NCBI GenBank assembly: GCA_944322095.1
Contig: CALUNU010000002.1
Location: 62,001-126,000, forward strand
Origin: an uncultured Alloprevotella sp.
Lineage (GTDB): Bacteria > Bacteroidota > Bacteroidia > Bacteroidales > Bacteroidaceae
DNA: 64,000 nt
Direction: 5' to 3'
A program made the position numbers and the translations under genes. Shown here one piece after another: positions 56,051 through 63,342 of the stretch; the stretch's first letter is position 1; each line of letters opens with the position of its first letter. The notes under the pieces are model-generated. The model saw nothing but the letters and a program-made list of their open reading frames with translations, made no database searches and was not told where the DNA came from.

Positions 56051-56959
56051 TCATTCTACGGCTTTTCCGTCCCGACGGCGCAGCCATTCTTCCTTAGTGC
56101 GCTTCCAGCGTTTGTGGCTCCATAGCCAGTAGGCCGGGTGGCGCCGTATCTGCTCTTCGAGGCAGCGTGCATAGGCGTCGGTCAGCTGGTAGTCGGGGAG
56201 CGAGGCCGGGTGCATCGACATGAGGCGGAACGTGGCCCGGTAGTAGCCGCGGCGCGGGCGTTCGATGTCGACGTAATAGATGGCTGCGTCGACGAGTTTT
56301 CCGATGCGTTCGGTGCCTATGAAGAAAGACGTGTCGTGATGAAGAAAGGTGGTCCATTGGTGCATGCTCTCCCAGCCGGGAGCCTGGTCGGAGATGAAGC
56401 CAATCATGACGGGGCGTTCCTGGCGGCGCAGTTGCAGGATGCGGTGGAACGTTTCCTTCATGGGGATGTTTTCACCACCGAACTGTCCGCGGATGCGCAG
56501 GAACAGACGGTTGAAGGCGCGGTTGTAGAGCTTGTGGTAGATTTGCCCGCAGTGGACGGCCGGCAGCCAGTATTGGAGTGATGCTACGTATTCCCAGTTG
56601 CAGTAGTGCCCCAGGTAGAGAAAGCAGAACTTCTTTCCTTCGCGGTCGAGCTCGGCGCGCAGCTTGTCGACGCCCATAAACTCCATGTGGCGCATCATGT
56701 TGCGCTTCGAGATGGAGAAGAGTTTGATCACTTCGACGGCGTAATCGCACAAAAAGTGGTAAAACTGTCGTTCGATGGTCCGACGTTGTTCGTCGGTCTT
56801 TTCGGGGAAGCTTTCGCGCAGGTTGCGTTCCACGACGCCGCGGCGGTAGCGCAACCAGTGGTACAGGGGGTAAAACAGCAGGTCGCTCATGGCGTACAGC
56901 ACGCGCCACGGCAGGAGCGATAGCAGATAGAGCAGGGCGTACAGGGGATAATAGAGCAT
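56051..56959 (-). CDS. Lipid A biosynthesis lauroyl/acyl transferase (LpxL/HtrB family)
   Basis: A 302-aa inner membrane-anchored acyltransferase adding a secondary acyl chain to lipid A. N-terminal helix 'LLYLLSLLPWRVLYAMSDLLFY', then 'RYRRGVVERNLRESFPEKTDEQRR' (typical LpxL segment), catalytic 'LYLGHYCNWEYVASL' (HX4E motif), 'LYNRAFNRLFLRIRGQFGGENI' and 'MIGFISDQAPGWESMHQWTTFLHHDTSFFIGTERIGK'. Start MLYYPLYALL at 56959; the longer frame extends through the ATTGACAATTG repeats. Last gene of the surface glycan cluster. Confidence 0.92.
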   Translation of the reverse strand: MLYYPLYALLYLLSLLPWRVLYAMSDLLFYPLYHWLRYRRGVVERNLRESFPEKTDEQRRTIERQFYHFLCDYAVEVIKLFSISKRNMMRHMEFMGVDKLRAELDREGKKFCFLYLGHYCNWEYVASLQYWLPAVHCGQIYHKLYNRAFNRLFLRIRGQFGGENIPMKETFHRILQLRRQERPVMIGFISDQAPGWESMHQWTTFLHHDTSFFIGTERIGKLVDAAIYYVDIERPRRGYYRATFRLMSMHPASLPDYQLTDAYARCLEEQIRRHPAYWLWSHKRWKRTKEEWLRRRDGKAVE

Positions 56960-56971
56960 GGCGAAGCTATG

Positions 56972-57180
56972 AATTGACAATTGATAATTGACAATTGACA
57001 ATTGAGAATGGAGAATTAACAATTCCCAATTGTCGGTTGGGTAAAATCAGCCGTTCGTCGGCTGCTGTTGTTCGTTGGCTGCTGTTCATCGTCCGTGCTT
57101 TACGTTGGTTGTTTCATTGTCCATTCTCAATTGTCCTTTGTCAATTGCTAATTGTCCATTGTCAATTGTCAATTGCTCCA
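56972..57180. repeat. ATTGACAATTG-type repeat arrays in inverted arrangement
   Basis: Short repeats of ATTGACAATTG and variants at 56972-57037, and the inverse (CAATTGTCAATTG and variants) at 57112-57176, separated by about 75 nt of CGGCTGCTGTTG-like sequence. The right array lies inside the 3' end of the glycosyltransferase gene. This repeat class is widespread in Bacteroidota. Confidence 0.85.
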
Positions 57181-58042
57181 AGATGTGTGCATAGTTGGTG
57201 GGGCGTCCGTCGCGGGTGGCCGTGACGAGCCTTGCCTTGCGGTTGAGCTTGTGAAACTGGTAGTCGCGGCAGTAGCTTTTCCACGTTTTCGGGTCGTAGG
57301 GCTCGTCCAGACGTTTGCCCAGCGGGCCCATCACCGTCAGAGGGATGGCCTCGATGGCGTCGTGTACGGCAGGTATGCCGGCACGGGCCAGGGCAAAGGC
57401 GTAATCGATGAAGAGATAGTCTACGATTTTGTCGTGGTCTTTCCAATAGTTCAGAAACAGCTCGAGGATGAACGAGGGCAGCGGATGCCCCTTGCCGCAT
57501 GCCCAGAAAAAGCCCACCCATCCGCCGCGCGATATGTTGTGGTAGACGGGGCGGTGGTGGCAGCTCCAAAAGGTGGCGGCGGGGTCGATGATGTCGTCCA
57601 CGCCGGGGCCGGGCAGTAGCAGGGTGGCGTCGGCCCAGATGCCGCCGTGCTGCGAGAGCAGGGCCACGCGCAGCAGGTCGGAAAAGTGGGTGAGCGAGAT
57701 GCGCCCGTCGGCCACGCGCTCCAAGACGTAGGGCGGGAAGCTTACGTATTGGTTGTAATTGTCCTTCGTGACGAGGCGCACGGGGTGGCGGCCGGCCTGA
57801 AGGCGCAGCCGGGCGTAGCAGGCCTGCACGAGGGGCGGCATGGACGCTTCGCCCTGCCACCAGCACACCCACAGGGGCGACGTGGCGCCGACGGGCCCGG
57901 TGGCGGTGGCCCCTGCGTAGCGATCCAGCAGCCCGCGGCCGCCGCAGCGGTCGAGCAGGTAGCCCGTGATGCGCAGCTGCTTGCGGCGCACGAAAAAGGT
58001 CTCAATGCTTTTGAAAAAGCGCTTGACGGGCGAGGTGGGCAT
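57086..58042 (-). CDS. Capsular polysaccharide synthesis-type glycosyltransferase (OCH1-like, GT32)
   Basis: A 318-aa protein. Motifs of the Caps_synth/mannosyltransferase OCH1 type: 'PLWVCWWQGEASMPPLVQACYARLR' (W.fW.G...P..v..C), 'VRLVTKDNYNQYVSFPPYVLER', 'ISLTHFSDLLRVALLSQHGGIWADATLLL' (the SD.lR..lL...GGiWaDat motif with the DXD equivalent), 'YLFIDYAFALA'. It transfers a sugar to a surface glycan. The final 30 residues ('LTIDNGQLAIDKGQLRMDN') are encoded by an ATTGACAATTG repeat array and are probably an added tail. It follows the GT8 gene by 13 nt. Confidence 0.85.
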   Translation of the reverse strand: MPTSPVKRFFKSIETFFVRRKQLRITGYLLDRCGGRGLLDRYAGATATGPVGATSPLWVCWWQGEASMPPLVQACYARLRLQAGRHPVRLVTKDNYNQYVSFPPYVLERVADGRISLTHFSDLLRVALLSQHGGIWADATLLLPGPGVDDIIDPAATFWSCHHRPVYHNISRGGWVGFFWACGKGHPLPSFILELFLNYWKDHDKIVDYLFIDYAFALARAGIPAVHDAIEAIPLTVMGPLGKRLDEPYDPKTWKSYCRDYQFHKLNRKARLVTATRDGRPTNYAHILEQLTIDNGQLAIDKGQLRMDNETTNVKHGR

Positions 58043-58055
58043 GGTGTTTTTCGTG

Positions 58056-58979
58056 TCAGAGTTCTTTCAGATCTACATATTTGGGGCGGCGCAGCCGCAG
58101 CCGGAAGGGCAGCAGGCGGAAAAAACGCCGTATGGCGTCGGACGCGCTGTGGCCGGCGGGAGCATCGTGCCACGGCGTCAGGCGCAGGTAATCGTGATAG
58201 AGCCTGCGCAGCGGGTGCTGGCTGTCGTAGAGCCACGGCTTGCGGTTGCTGTAATGGAGGATGGCGGGGTGGAGCAGGGCCTCGGCATACTTGCTGCGCC
58301 AGGCTGGCGTGAGCTCCGCGGGCCGGCGGTAGAAGGCGTCCTGCACGTTCCACACGAGCGGCAGCGTGCGCTTCGAGCGGCACAGCACGCAGTTGAGCAG
58401 GTCCTGGTCGTTGTAGACGATGCGCTCGGGGTGGTGGTGCATGAGGTCGCGGCAGGCATCGGCCAGCCGGTGCTCGCGCCAGTAGCTTAGGTTGAGCAGC
58501 AGGACGCCCGAGTTGAAGTAGCCCAGCTCTTGGGGATATTCCAGCCGGGCGTAGCGCGGGGCGTCGTCGTTGGCGATGTCCTCCACTACGCCGGCCGCCA
58601 CGCCGTCGAGCGGCGTGTCCCACAGGGGGCTCAGGGGGCTCAGCACGAGAATGTCGCAGTCGAGATAGAGCACGCGGTCCACGTCGGCAGGCAGCAGCTC
58701 GGGAAGCAGACAGCGGTAGTAGGCCGTGATGGAGATGCGGTTGCCACACTTGCGGATGCTGAACCCGTCGAGCAGGTCGGGCGCGGGCTCGTAGAAGCGC
58801 AGCGTGGCGCCGTAGGCGGCGGCCAGTTCGGCGAGGCGGCGGCGCGAGCTCTCCGTGAGGCCGCGGGCGATGATGTGGGCCGTTATGGCCTGCCCGGGGT
58901 TGTTCTTGAAGGCTGAGACGAGCGTCACGGCGCAGTGCTGCGCAAAGCGCTCGTCGATGTTGCAGGCGATGTGTATCAT
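58056..58979 (-). CDS. Glycosyltransferase family 8 (LPS alpha-glycosyltransferase type)
   Basis: A 307-aa enzyme. 'IHIACNIDERFAQHCAVTLVSAFKNN' is the GT8 start, followed by 'ITAYYRCLLPELLPADVDRVLYLDCDILVLSPL' with the DXD motif (DCD) and 'LGYFNSGVLLLNLSYWRE', 'VYNDQDLLNCVL' and 'AILHYSNRKPWLYD' (HY..KPW). It adds hexose from a UDP-sugar to the lipopolysaccharide core or similar. The start at 58979 overlaps the upstream GT2 stop by 4 nt (ATGA), so it is translationally coupled. Confidence 0.92.
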   Translation of the reverse strand: MIHIACNIDERFAQHCAVTLVSAFKNNPGQAITAHIIARGLTESSRRRLAELAAAYGATLRFYEPAPDLLDGFSIRKCGNRISITAYYRCLLPELLPADVDRVLYLDCDILVLSPLSPLWDTPLDGVAAGVVEDIANDDAPRYARLEYPQELGYFNSGVLLLNLSYWREHRLADACRDLMHHHPERIVYNDQDLLNCVLCRSKRTLPLVWNVQDAFYRRPAELTPAWRSKYAEALLHPAILHYSNRKPWLYDSQHPLRRLYHDYLRLTPWHDAPAGHSASDAIRRFFRLLPFRLRLRRPKYVDLKEL

Positions 58980-59935
58980 GATGGTGTCTGTTCGTGCTTG
59001 TCGGTGCGGTGTGCCGGCCGGTCGTCGGGCAGGGGCATCTTGCCGAGCCTCTCGGCCATGCCGTCGCGCCAGGCGCGCCAGAAGCGCGGGATGTCGCCCC
59101 AGGTGTAGGCGTCCGAGAAGGGCGCCGTGACGAGGGCCGTGAGCACGTAGCCTGCCATGCCCATGAAGCCGCGCAGACAGCGCACGCCCCACGTGCGGCC
59201 GTAGTGGTGGTTCAGATAGGTGGCGTTGCGCACCTGGTAGAAGCGCTTCCACTTTTTCTTCCGGTTGCGTGTGGCCCAGTCGTCTTCGCTGAAAAATGGT
59301 TGCTTATCCATCAGCGCCGTGGGCACGTACATCATTTTGAAGCCGGCCCGGCCTGCGCGCAGGCAATAGTCTGTATCGTCGCAGAAGATAAACAGTTCCT
59401 TGTTGGGCAGCCCGATGCGTTCCACGACGTCGCGGCGGATAAGGGGACCTTCGAATGCTGTGCCTGCAATCGGCGTCGGCCCGTCGGGCGGAGTGGTGGC
59501 CAGACGGCCTGTGTAGAGCGAGGCAAAGGGGTGCGTCAGGTCTACGCCGCGGAAGTCGTTCGTATATATCTGTCCGTCGAGCAGGCGGCGTGGGGCCAGG
59601 ATGGCGGCATCTGTTGCAGCGGCACAGCCGAGGAGCTCGCCGAGACAGCCGGGACGGGGAAAGACGTCGTCGTCCATGCACCATATCCATTCCGCGTCAA
59701 GGCGCCGGGCCTCGTCCATGCCACGGTAGAAGCCGCCCGAGCCTCCCACGTTGTCCTGATGGATAACGTGCAGGCCCTCCTGGGCGTCGAGCCAGGCGCC
59801 CGTGCCGTCGGTGCTTCCGTTGTCGACGACGATGATACGTCCCGGCGCGTTGGCCCGCAGGCTGGCCACGCAGCGCTGCAAGAGGGGCAGACGGTTGTAG
59901 GTGACGACGACGGCGATGACGTTTCTTTCTTTCAT
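58976..59935 (-). CDS. Glycosyltransferase family 2 (galactofuranosyltransferase-like)
   Basis: A 319-aa protein. GT-A fold: 'VIAVVVTYNRLPLLQRCVASLRAN', 'IIVVDNGSTDGTGAWL', 'NVGGSGGFYRGMDEARRLDAEWIWCMDDDVFPRPG' with the DDD metal site, 'ELFIFCDDTDYCLRAGRAGF' and 'NATYLNHHYGR'. This 'GGSGGF..G...A' form is shared with GlfT-type galactofuranosyltransferases, which fits the UDP-galactopyranose mutase gene at 62179. It follows the kinase-like gene by 17 nt and is coupled to the GT8 gene. Donor specificity is inferred from context. Confidence 0.88.
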   Translation of the reverse strand: MKERNVIAVVVTYNRLPLLQRCVASLRANAPGRIIVVDNGSTDGTGAWLDAQEGLHVIHQDNVGGSGGFYRGMDEARRLDAEWIWCMDDDVFPRPGCLGELLGCAAATDAAILAPRRLLDGQIYTNDFRGVDLTHPFASLYTGRLATTPPDGPTPIAGTAFEGPLIRRDVVERIGLPNKELFIFCDDTDYCLRAGRAGFKMMYVPTALMDKQPFFSEDDWATRNRKKKWKRFYQVRNATYLNHHYGRTWGVRCLRGFMGMAGYVLTALVTAPFSDAYTWGDIPRFWRAWRDGMAERLGKMPLPDDRPAHRTDKHEQTPS

Positions 59936-59952
59936 GATGGTCTCTCCTTGCG

Positions 59953-60696
59953 TTAGTAGCGTCCGTCGATTTTTCCGGGCTGCGTGCTCCGATAGGCCGC
60001 TATGAGGCGGTAGCACGTCTCGGGGTCGAAACTTCGTGCCCGGGCATAGGCCTCGGCCATGACGCGGTGCATGTGGGGCGTGGCAGGCAGGCGCTCGAAG
60101 TTTTTACAGCCCGCCTTCATGCCGAGGGGGCCGTGATGCATGCGGTTCAGGTCGACGAGGTCGAGCTCGATGCTGCCGTCTGGCGCCTGGCCGAAGAGGA
60201 TGTTGGCGCGCCCGTAGTCTTTGTGGGCCAGGCCGTTTTCGTGCAGGAGGGCCGTCAGGCGGCCGATGGCGCGCAGCACGTCGTCCATGTAGCTGAACGG
60301 GCGCTCAAACAGCTCCTCGTAGCGGTGGGGACAGCGCGAGGCCAGGCTTACGTAATAGCTGCGGTCGAAGGCGAGACCGCGGCGGAGCGTCATGTAGGCC
60401 ACGGGGGCGGGAGTGGGTATGCCCAGCCGGCGCAGCAGCAGGGCGTTGTCGTACGACCGTCTGGCCTTCGACGGGCGCAGCGTGCCGTAGACCCAGCGGT
60501 TCACCACGTTGGGCCGGCGGAACGACTTGACCACCACCCGGTGCGTACCGGCCTGCATGAGGCGCAGCTCGTTGCGTCCCTGGTGGATCACCTCGCCCTC
60601 GCCGCGGGCAAAGCGTTCGGGCAGCGAGCGGACGAAAGGGGCCAGATCGGAAAAGTCGGGGTGGACCACGAGGGTACAATGATTGAGGAGGGTCAT
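59953..60696 (-). CDS. Lipopolysaccharide kinase InaA/WaaP-like protein
   Basis: A 247-aa protein with a protein-kinase-like fold. N-lobe 'GTHRVVVKSFRRPNVVNRWVY' contains the ATP Lys; 'RLTALLHENGLAHKDYGRANILFG' is the catalytic loop (HxD..xxN, here HKDYGRAN); 'IELDLVDLNRMHHGPL' carries the DLN metal motif. This group phosphorylates LPS core or Kdo sugars (KdkA/WaaP/InaA). It follows a GT2 gene by 16 nt. A second member is at the right edge (63343-64000). Confidence 0.85.
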   Translation of the reverse strand: MTLLNHCTLVVHPDFSDLAPFVRSLPERFARGEGEVIHQGRNELRLMQAGTHRVVVKSFRRPNVVNRWVYGTLRPSKARRSYDNALLLRRLGIPTPAPVAYMTLRRGLAFDRSYYVSLASRCPHRYEELFERPFSYMDDVLRAIGRLTALLHENGLAHKDYGRANILFGQAPDGSIELDLVDLNRMHHGPLGMKAGCKNFERLPATPHMHRVMAEAYARARSFDPETCYRLIAAYRSTQPGKIDGRY

Positions 60697-60712
60697 GCGG
60701 CGGGCTGTTTTG

Positions 60713-61429
60713 TCAGATCTTGTCGAGGCCCTTTGTGTACTTTATCCAATAGTATTTCAAAGGGTTCTTGTGTTTCAGCAGTTTCCACGGGCGGCTGCCG
60801 TGAGGGCGGTGCCATACGGGCAGCGTGGTGAAGAGATAGTTGGCCAGGCCGCCGGCGAGCGACAGGTGCGAGATGGTCACGTCGAACCAGTTTTTCGCGG
60901 CGTCGAGGCGGTCGAAGTCGACGGTGCGCATCAGGGCGGGCGTGAGCAGCGAGCAGCAGAAGCTGCAATGCTTCCTGACGGCCGTCACGGTGTTTTCGTG
61001 CCCGATGGCATATTCGTAGGGATAGTTGATGTGGCCCTCGCGGTCGGTTGTCACGGCGGCGGCAATGCCGCAGTCGGGCCGTTGGCGGGCTCCGTCGAAG
61101 AGCCCCTGCAAGGTGTCGGGCGCCATCACCACGTCCGACTCGACGATGAGCAGCCCGGCGTCGGCAGCCAGGGCCTCGCGGCGCGCCGTTTGCAGCACGA
61201 GCAGATAGTTGGGCGAGGGGTGGTCGGTCAGGTCGGCCAGGTTGACCAGCCTGAAGCCCATCTCGCGCGAGGCCCGTTCGAGCCTTGCCGTGTTTTCGGG
61301 CGTGCTGAAGTCGTTATACACCGTATATATATAGGGGACGTCGGCCCGCTGCCCCACGACCGACGCGATGGTTTCGAGCGTCAGGTCGATAGAGTCCTTA
61401 ACGGGCGTGATGACGTGCAGGCTTTGCAT
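60713..61429 (-). CDS. Glycosyltransferase family 2
   Basis: A 238-aa protein: 'LHVITPVKDSIDLTLETIASVVGQ', 'YIYTVYNDFSTPENTARL', 'NYLLVLQTARREALAADAGLLIVESDVVMAPDTLQGL' (an ESDV acidic motif in place of the usual DxD), ending 'KYYWIKYTKGLDKI'. It is shorter than many GT2 enzymes and has no membrane helix. First gene of the block 61429 to 56051, behind a good promoter. The sugar is unknown. Confidence 0.82.
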   Translation of the reverse strand: MQSLHVITPVKDSIDLTLETIASVVGQRADVPYIYTVYNDFSTPENTARLERASREMGFRLVNLADLTDHPSPNYLLVLQTARREALAADAGLLIVESDVVMAPDTLQGLFDGARQRPDCGIAAAVTTDREGHINYPYEYAIGHENTVTAVRKHCSFCCSLLTPALMRTVDFDRLDAAKNWFDVTISHLSLAGGLANYLFTTLPVWHRPHGSRPWKLLKHKNPLKYYWIKYTKGLDKI

Positions 61430-61451
61430 GTTTCGTTTTTTATAGGTGTCG

Positions 61452-61482
61452 CAAATGTAGCCATTTCGGACCGAACGGCCAA
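61452..61482 (-). promoter_or_regulatory. Promoter of the surface glycan gene block
   Basis: Minus-strand TTG (61482-61480), a 20-nt spacer and TACATTTG (61459-61452), 22 nt before the GT2 ATG. Confidence 0.75.
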
Positions 61483-61514
61483 GGGCGGTTTCTCGGCAAC
61501 AGCTGAGAGAGCCC

Positions 61515-62153
61515 TTAGATTTTATCAGTGGGAGTGGTCGTTGCCGTGTCTTTCCTGAGCTTTACTACAATTCCTGTGATGATATAGTGAGATGGACTTG
61601 TTGCATTGCTTGACGGAATGAATTGTGTGTGAAGTCGGATGACCCCATTTCCACCTTTGTCTATGATCTTATCAGCAAGAGCAGGCATTAGCGTGTTAGG
61701 GGCTATGGAGGAATATACTATAACGGGCGTTGATAAAATCCCTTTGGCTGGTTGCCATATGCTGTCGATTTTTTCGGCAGGCAGATTGGGGCGGTGCGCT
61801 TTGAATTTTGTTGGTGAGGAAGGCGTGTAATAAATGCTGGTGCTGGGGATAGGAATGCGTTGGCGGGTCGTGTCTGGCTTTGCACGATAGAGATAGCGGC
61901 CGAAGTGGGATATTGTGCCGCCAGGTGTGTATATGATATTGAGACTTCCAAGCTCGGTAACGGGAACAGTTGGTTCACCTGTGGTCACATATAGACCTTT
62001 CTCTGTCAATGGTTGAAAAGAAAGATACGTAGATGCGTTTGTTGGTGGGAATGTTTCAATAATAGCTTTCGGCGTAGTACTACATGCCGCCATCAAGAGC
62101 GTAGTAGCGGCAATGAATTGGTGTGTTAGGTGGTGAAATTGTAATCGTTTCAT
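61515..62153 (-). CDS. Lipoprotein of unknown function
   Basis: A 212-aa lipoprotein (lipobox 'LLMAACSTT'). The mature part has beta-rich segments ('STYLSFQPLTEKGLYVTTGEPTVPVTELGSLNIIYTPGG', 'DKIIDKGGNGVIRLHTQFIP', 'SHYIITGIVVKL') with no domain I recognise. It reads as a small envelope protein. It lies 25 nt after the UDP-galactopyranose mutase gene on the same strand. Its base composition is clearly richer in A+T than every neighbour, suggesting later acquisition. Confidence 0.75.
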   Translation of the reverse strand: MKRLQFHHLTHQFIAATTLLMAACSTTPKAIIETFPPTNASTYLSFQPLTEKGLYVTTGEPTVPVTELGSLNIIYTPGGTISHFGRYLYRAKPDTTRQRIPIPSTSIYYTPSSPTKFKAHRPNLPAEKIDSIWQPAKGILSTPVIVYSSIAPNTLMPALADKIIDKGGNGVIRLHTQFIPSSNATSPSHYIITGIVVKLRKDTATTTPTDKI

Positions 62154-62178
62154 GATTGCGAAATTTTTGTTGGCCCGT

Positions 62179-63288
62179 TCACGCCAGCAGGCGCGCGGCC
62201 AGGTCGAGGGCGGCGTCGACGGTGTCGTCCATGTCGGCATAGGTGTAGCTGCCCAGGCGTCCGCCAAACACCACGTTGGGCAGCCCGGCGGCCAGGGCGC
62301 GATATTGTTCCACGAGCTGCGTGTTGCGCTCGTCGTTCACGGGGTAGTAGGGCTCGCGGCCCGGGGCGTAGTCGGCGGGATATTCGCGCGTGACGACCGT
62401 GTGGGGCGTGTTGGCGTGCTCAAAGTGCTTGTGCTCGATGATGCGCGTCCAGGGCACGTCGGCATCGCAGTAGTTGACCACGGCGTTGCCCTGATAGTCG
62501 GGCACGTCGAGCCGCCGGTGCTCGAAGCGCAGGCTGCGGTAGTCGAGGCGGCCTAGGCGGCAGTCGAAATATTCGTCGATGCAGCCCGTAAACACCACGC
62601 GCGCCGCCAGCGGTTCCAGTTCGCTGCGGTGGCGCAGGAAGTCGGTCGACGTGCGCACCTCGATGCCGCGCAGCAGGGCGTCGGTCAGGACGTTGTAGCC
62701 CCCGATGGGTATGCCCTGCCAGGGGTCGTCGAAGTAGTTGTTGTCGTAGACGAAGCGCAGGGGCACGCGCCTGATGATGAAGGGCGGGAGCTCCGTGGCG
62801 GGCCGTCCCCACTGCTTTTCGGTGTAGCCCTTGATGAGGCGGTGGTAGATGTCGGATCCCACGAGCTTGAGGGCCTGCTCTTCGAGGTTGGCGGGGTGCT
62901 CTATGGCGGCGTAGGGGGCCCGCTGGCGCTCCACGGCGGCGCGGGCCTCGGCCGGCGTGCGCACGCCCCACAGGCGGTTGAAGGTGTTCATGTTGAACGG
63001 CAGGTGGAAGAGCTCGCCCCCCGAGAGCGCCAGCGGCGCGTTGGTGAAACGGTTGAACTCGGCAAAGCGCTGCACGTAGGTCCAGGCGCGGCGCGAGGCG
63101 GTGTGGAAGATGTGGGCCCCGTAGCGGTGCACGTGGATGCCGTCGGCGTCGTCGCAGCGGAGGTTGCCGCCCGTGTGGGGCCGGCGGTCCACCACGAGGC
63201 AGTGCCGCCCGGCGTCGGTGGCTTCGCGGGCAAAGACGGCGCCAAACAGGCCGGCACCCACGATGAGATAGTCGTAAGTATGTTTCAT
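62179..63288 (-). CDS. glf: UDP-galactopyranose mutase
   Basis: A 369-aa FAD enzyme converting UDP-Galp to UDP-Galf. 'YDYLIVGAGLFGAVFAREATDAG' is the dinucleotide site, followed by 'RRPHTGGNLRCDD.DGIHVHRYGAHIFHT' (GGN and the GPHIFHT-like loop), 'LPFNMNTFNRLWG', 'IKGYTEKQWGRPATELPP', 'DNNYFDDPWQGIPIGGY', 'TGCIDEYFD' and C-terminal 'VVFGGRLGSYTYADMDDTV'. All fit the family at full length. Start MKHTYDY at 63288. It supplies galactofuranose for the glycosyltransferases downstream. Confidence 0.96.
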   Translation of the reverse strand: MKHTYDYLIVGAGLFGAVFAREATDAGRHCLVVDRRPHTGGNLRCDDADGIHVHRYGAHIFHTASRRAWTYVQRFAEFNRFTNAPLALSGGELFHLPFNMNTFNRLWGVRTPAEARAAVERQRAPYAAIEHPANLEEQALKLVGSDIYHRLIKGYTEKQWGRPATELPPFIIRRVPLRFVYDNNYFDDPWQGIPIGGYNVLTDALLRGIEVRTSTDFLRHRSELEPLAARVVFTGCIDEYFDCRLGRLDYRSLRFEHRRLDVPDYQGNAVVNYCDADVPWTRIIEHKHFEHANTPHTVVTREYPADYAPGREPYYPVNDERNTQLVEQYRALAAGLPNVVFGGRLGSYTYADMDDTVDAALDLAARLLA

Positions 63289-63342
63289 CGCCGGAAGATG
63301 CATGGAGGGGAAGAAGAGCGTGCGGCCTTGGGAACCGGGGCG

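Noticed and set aside
60683..61558. Plus-strand 291-codon frame opposite the GT2 gene
   Set aside because: The minus-strand product has GT-A motifs and a promoter; the plus-strand product has none.
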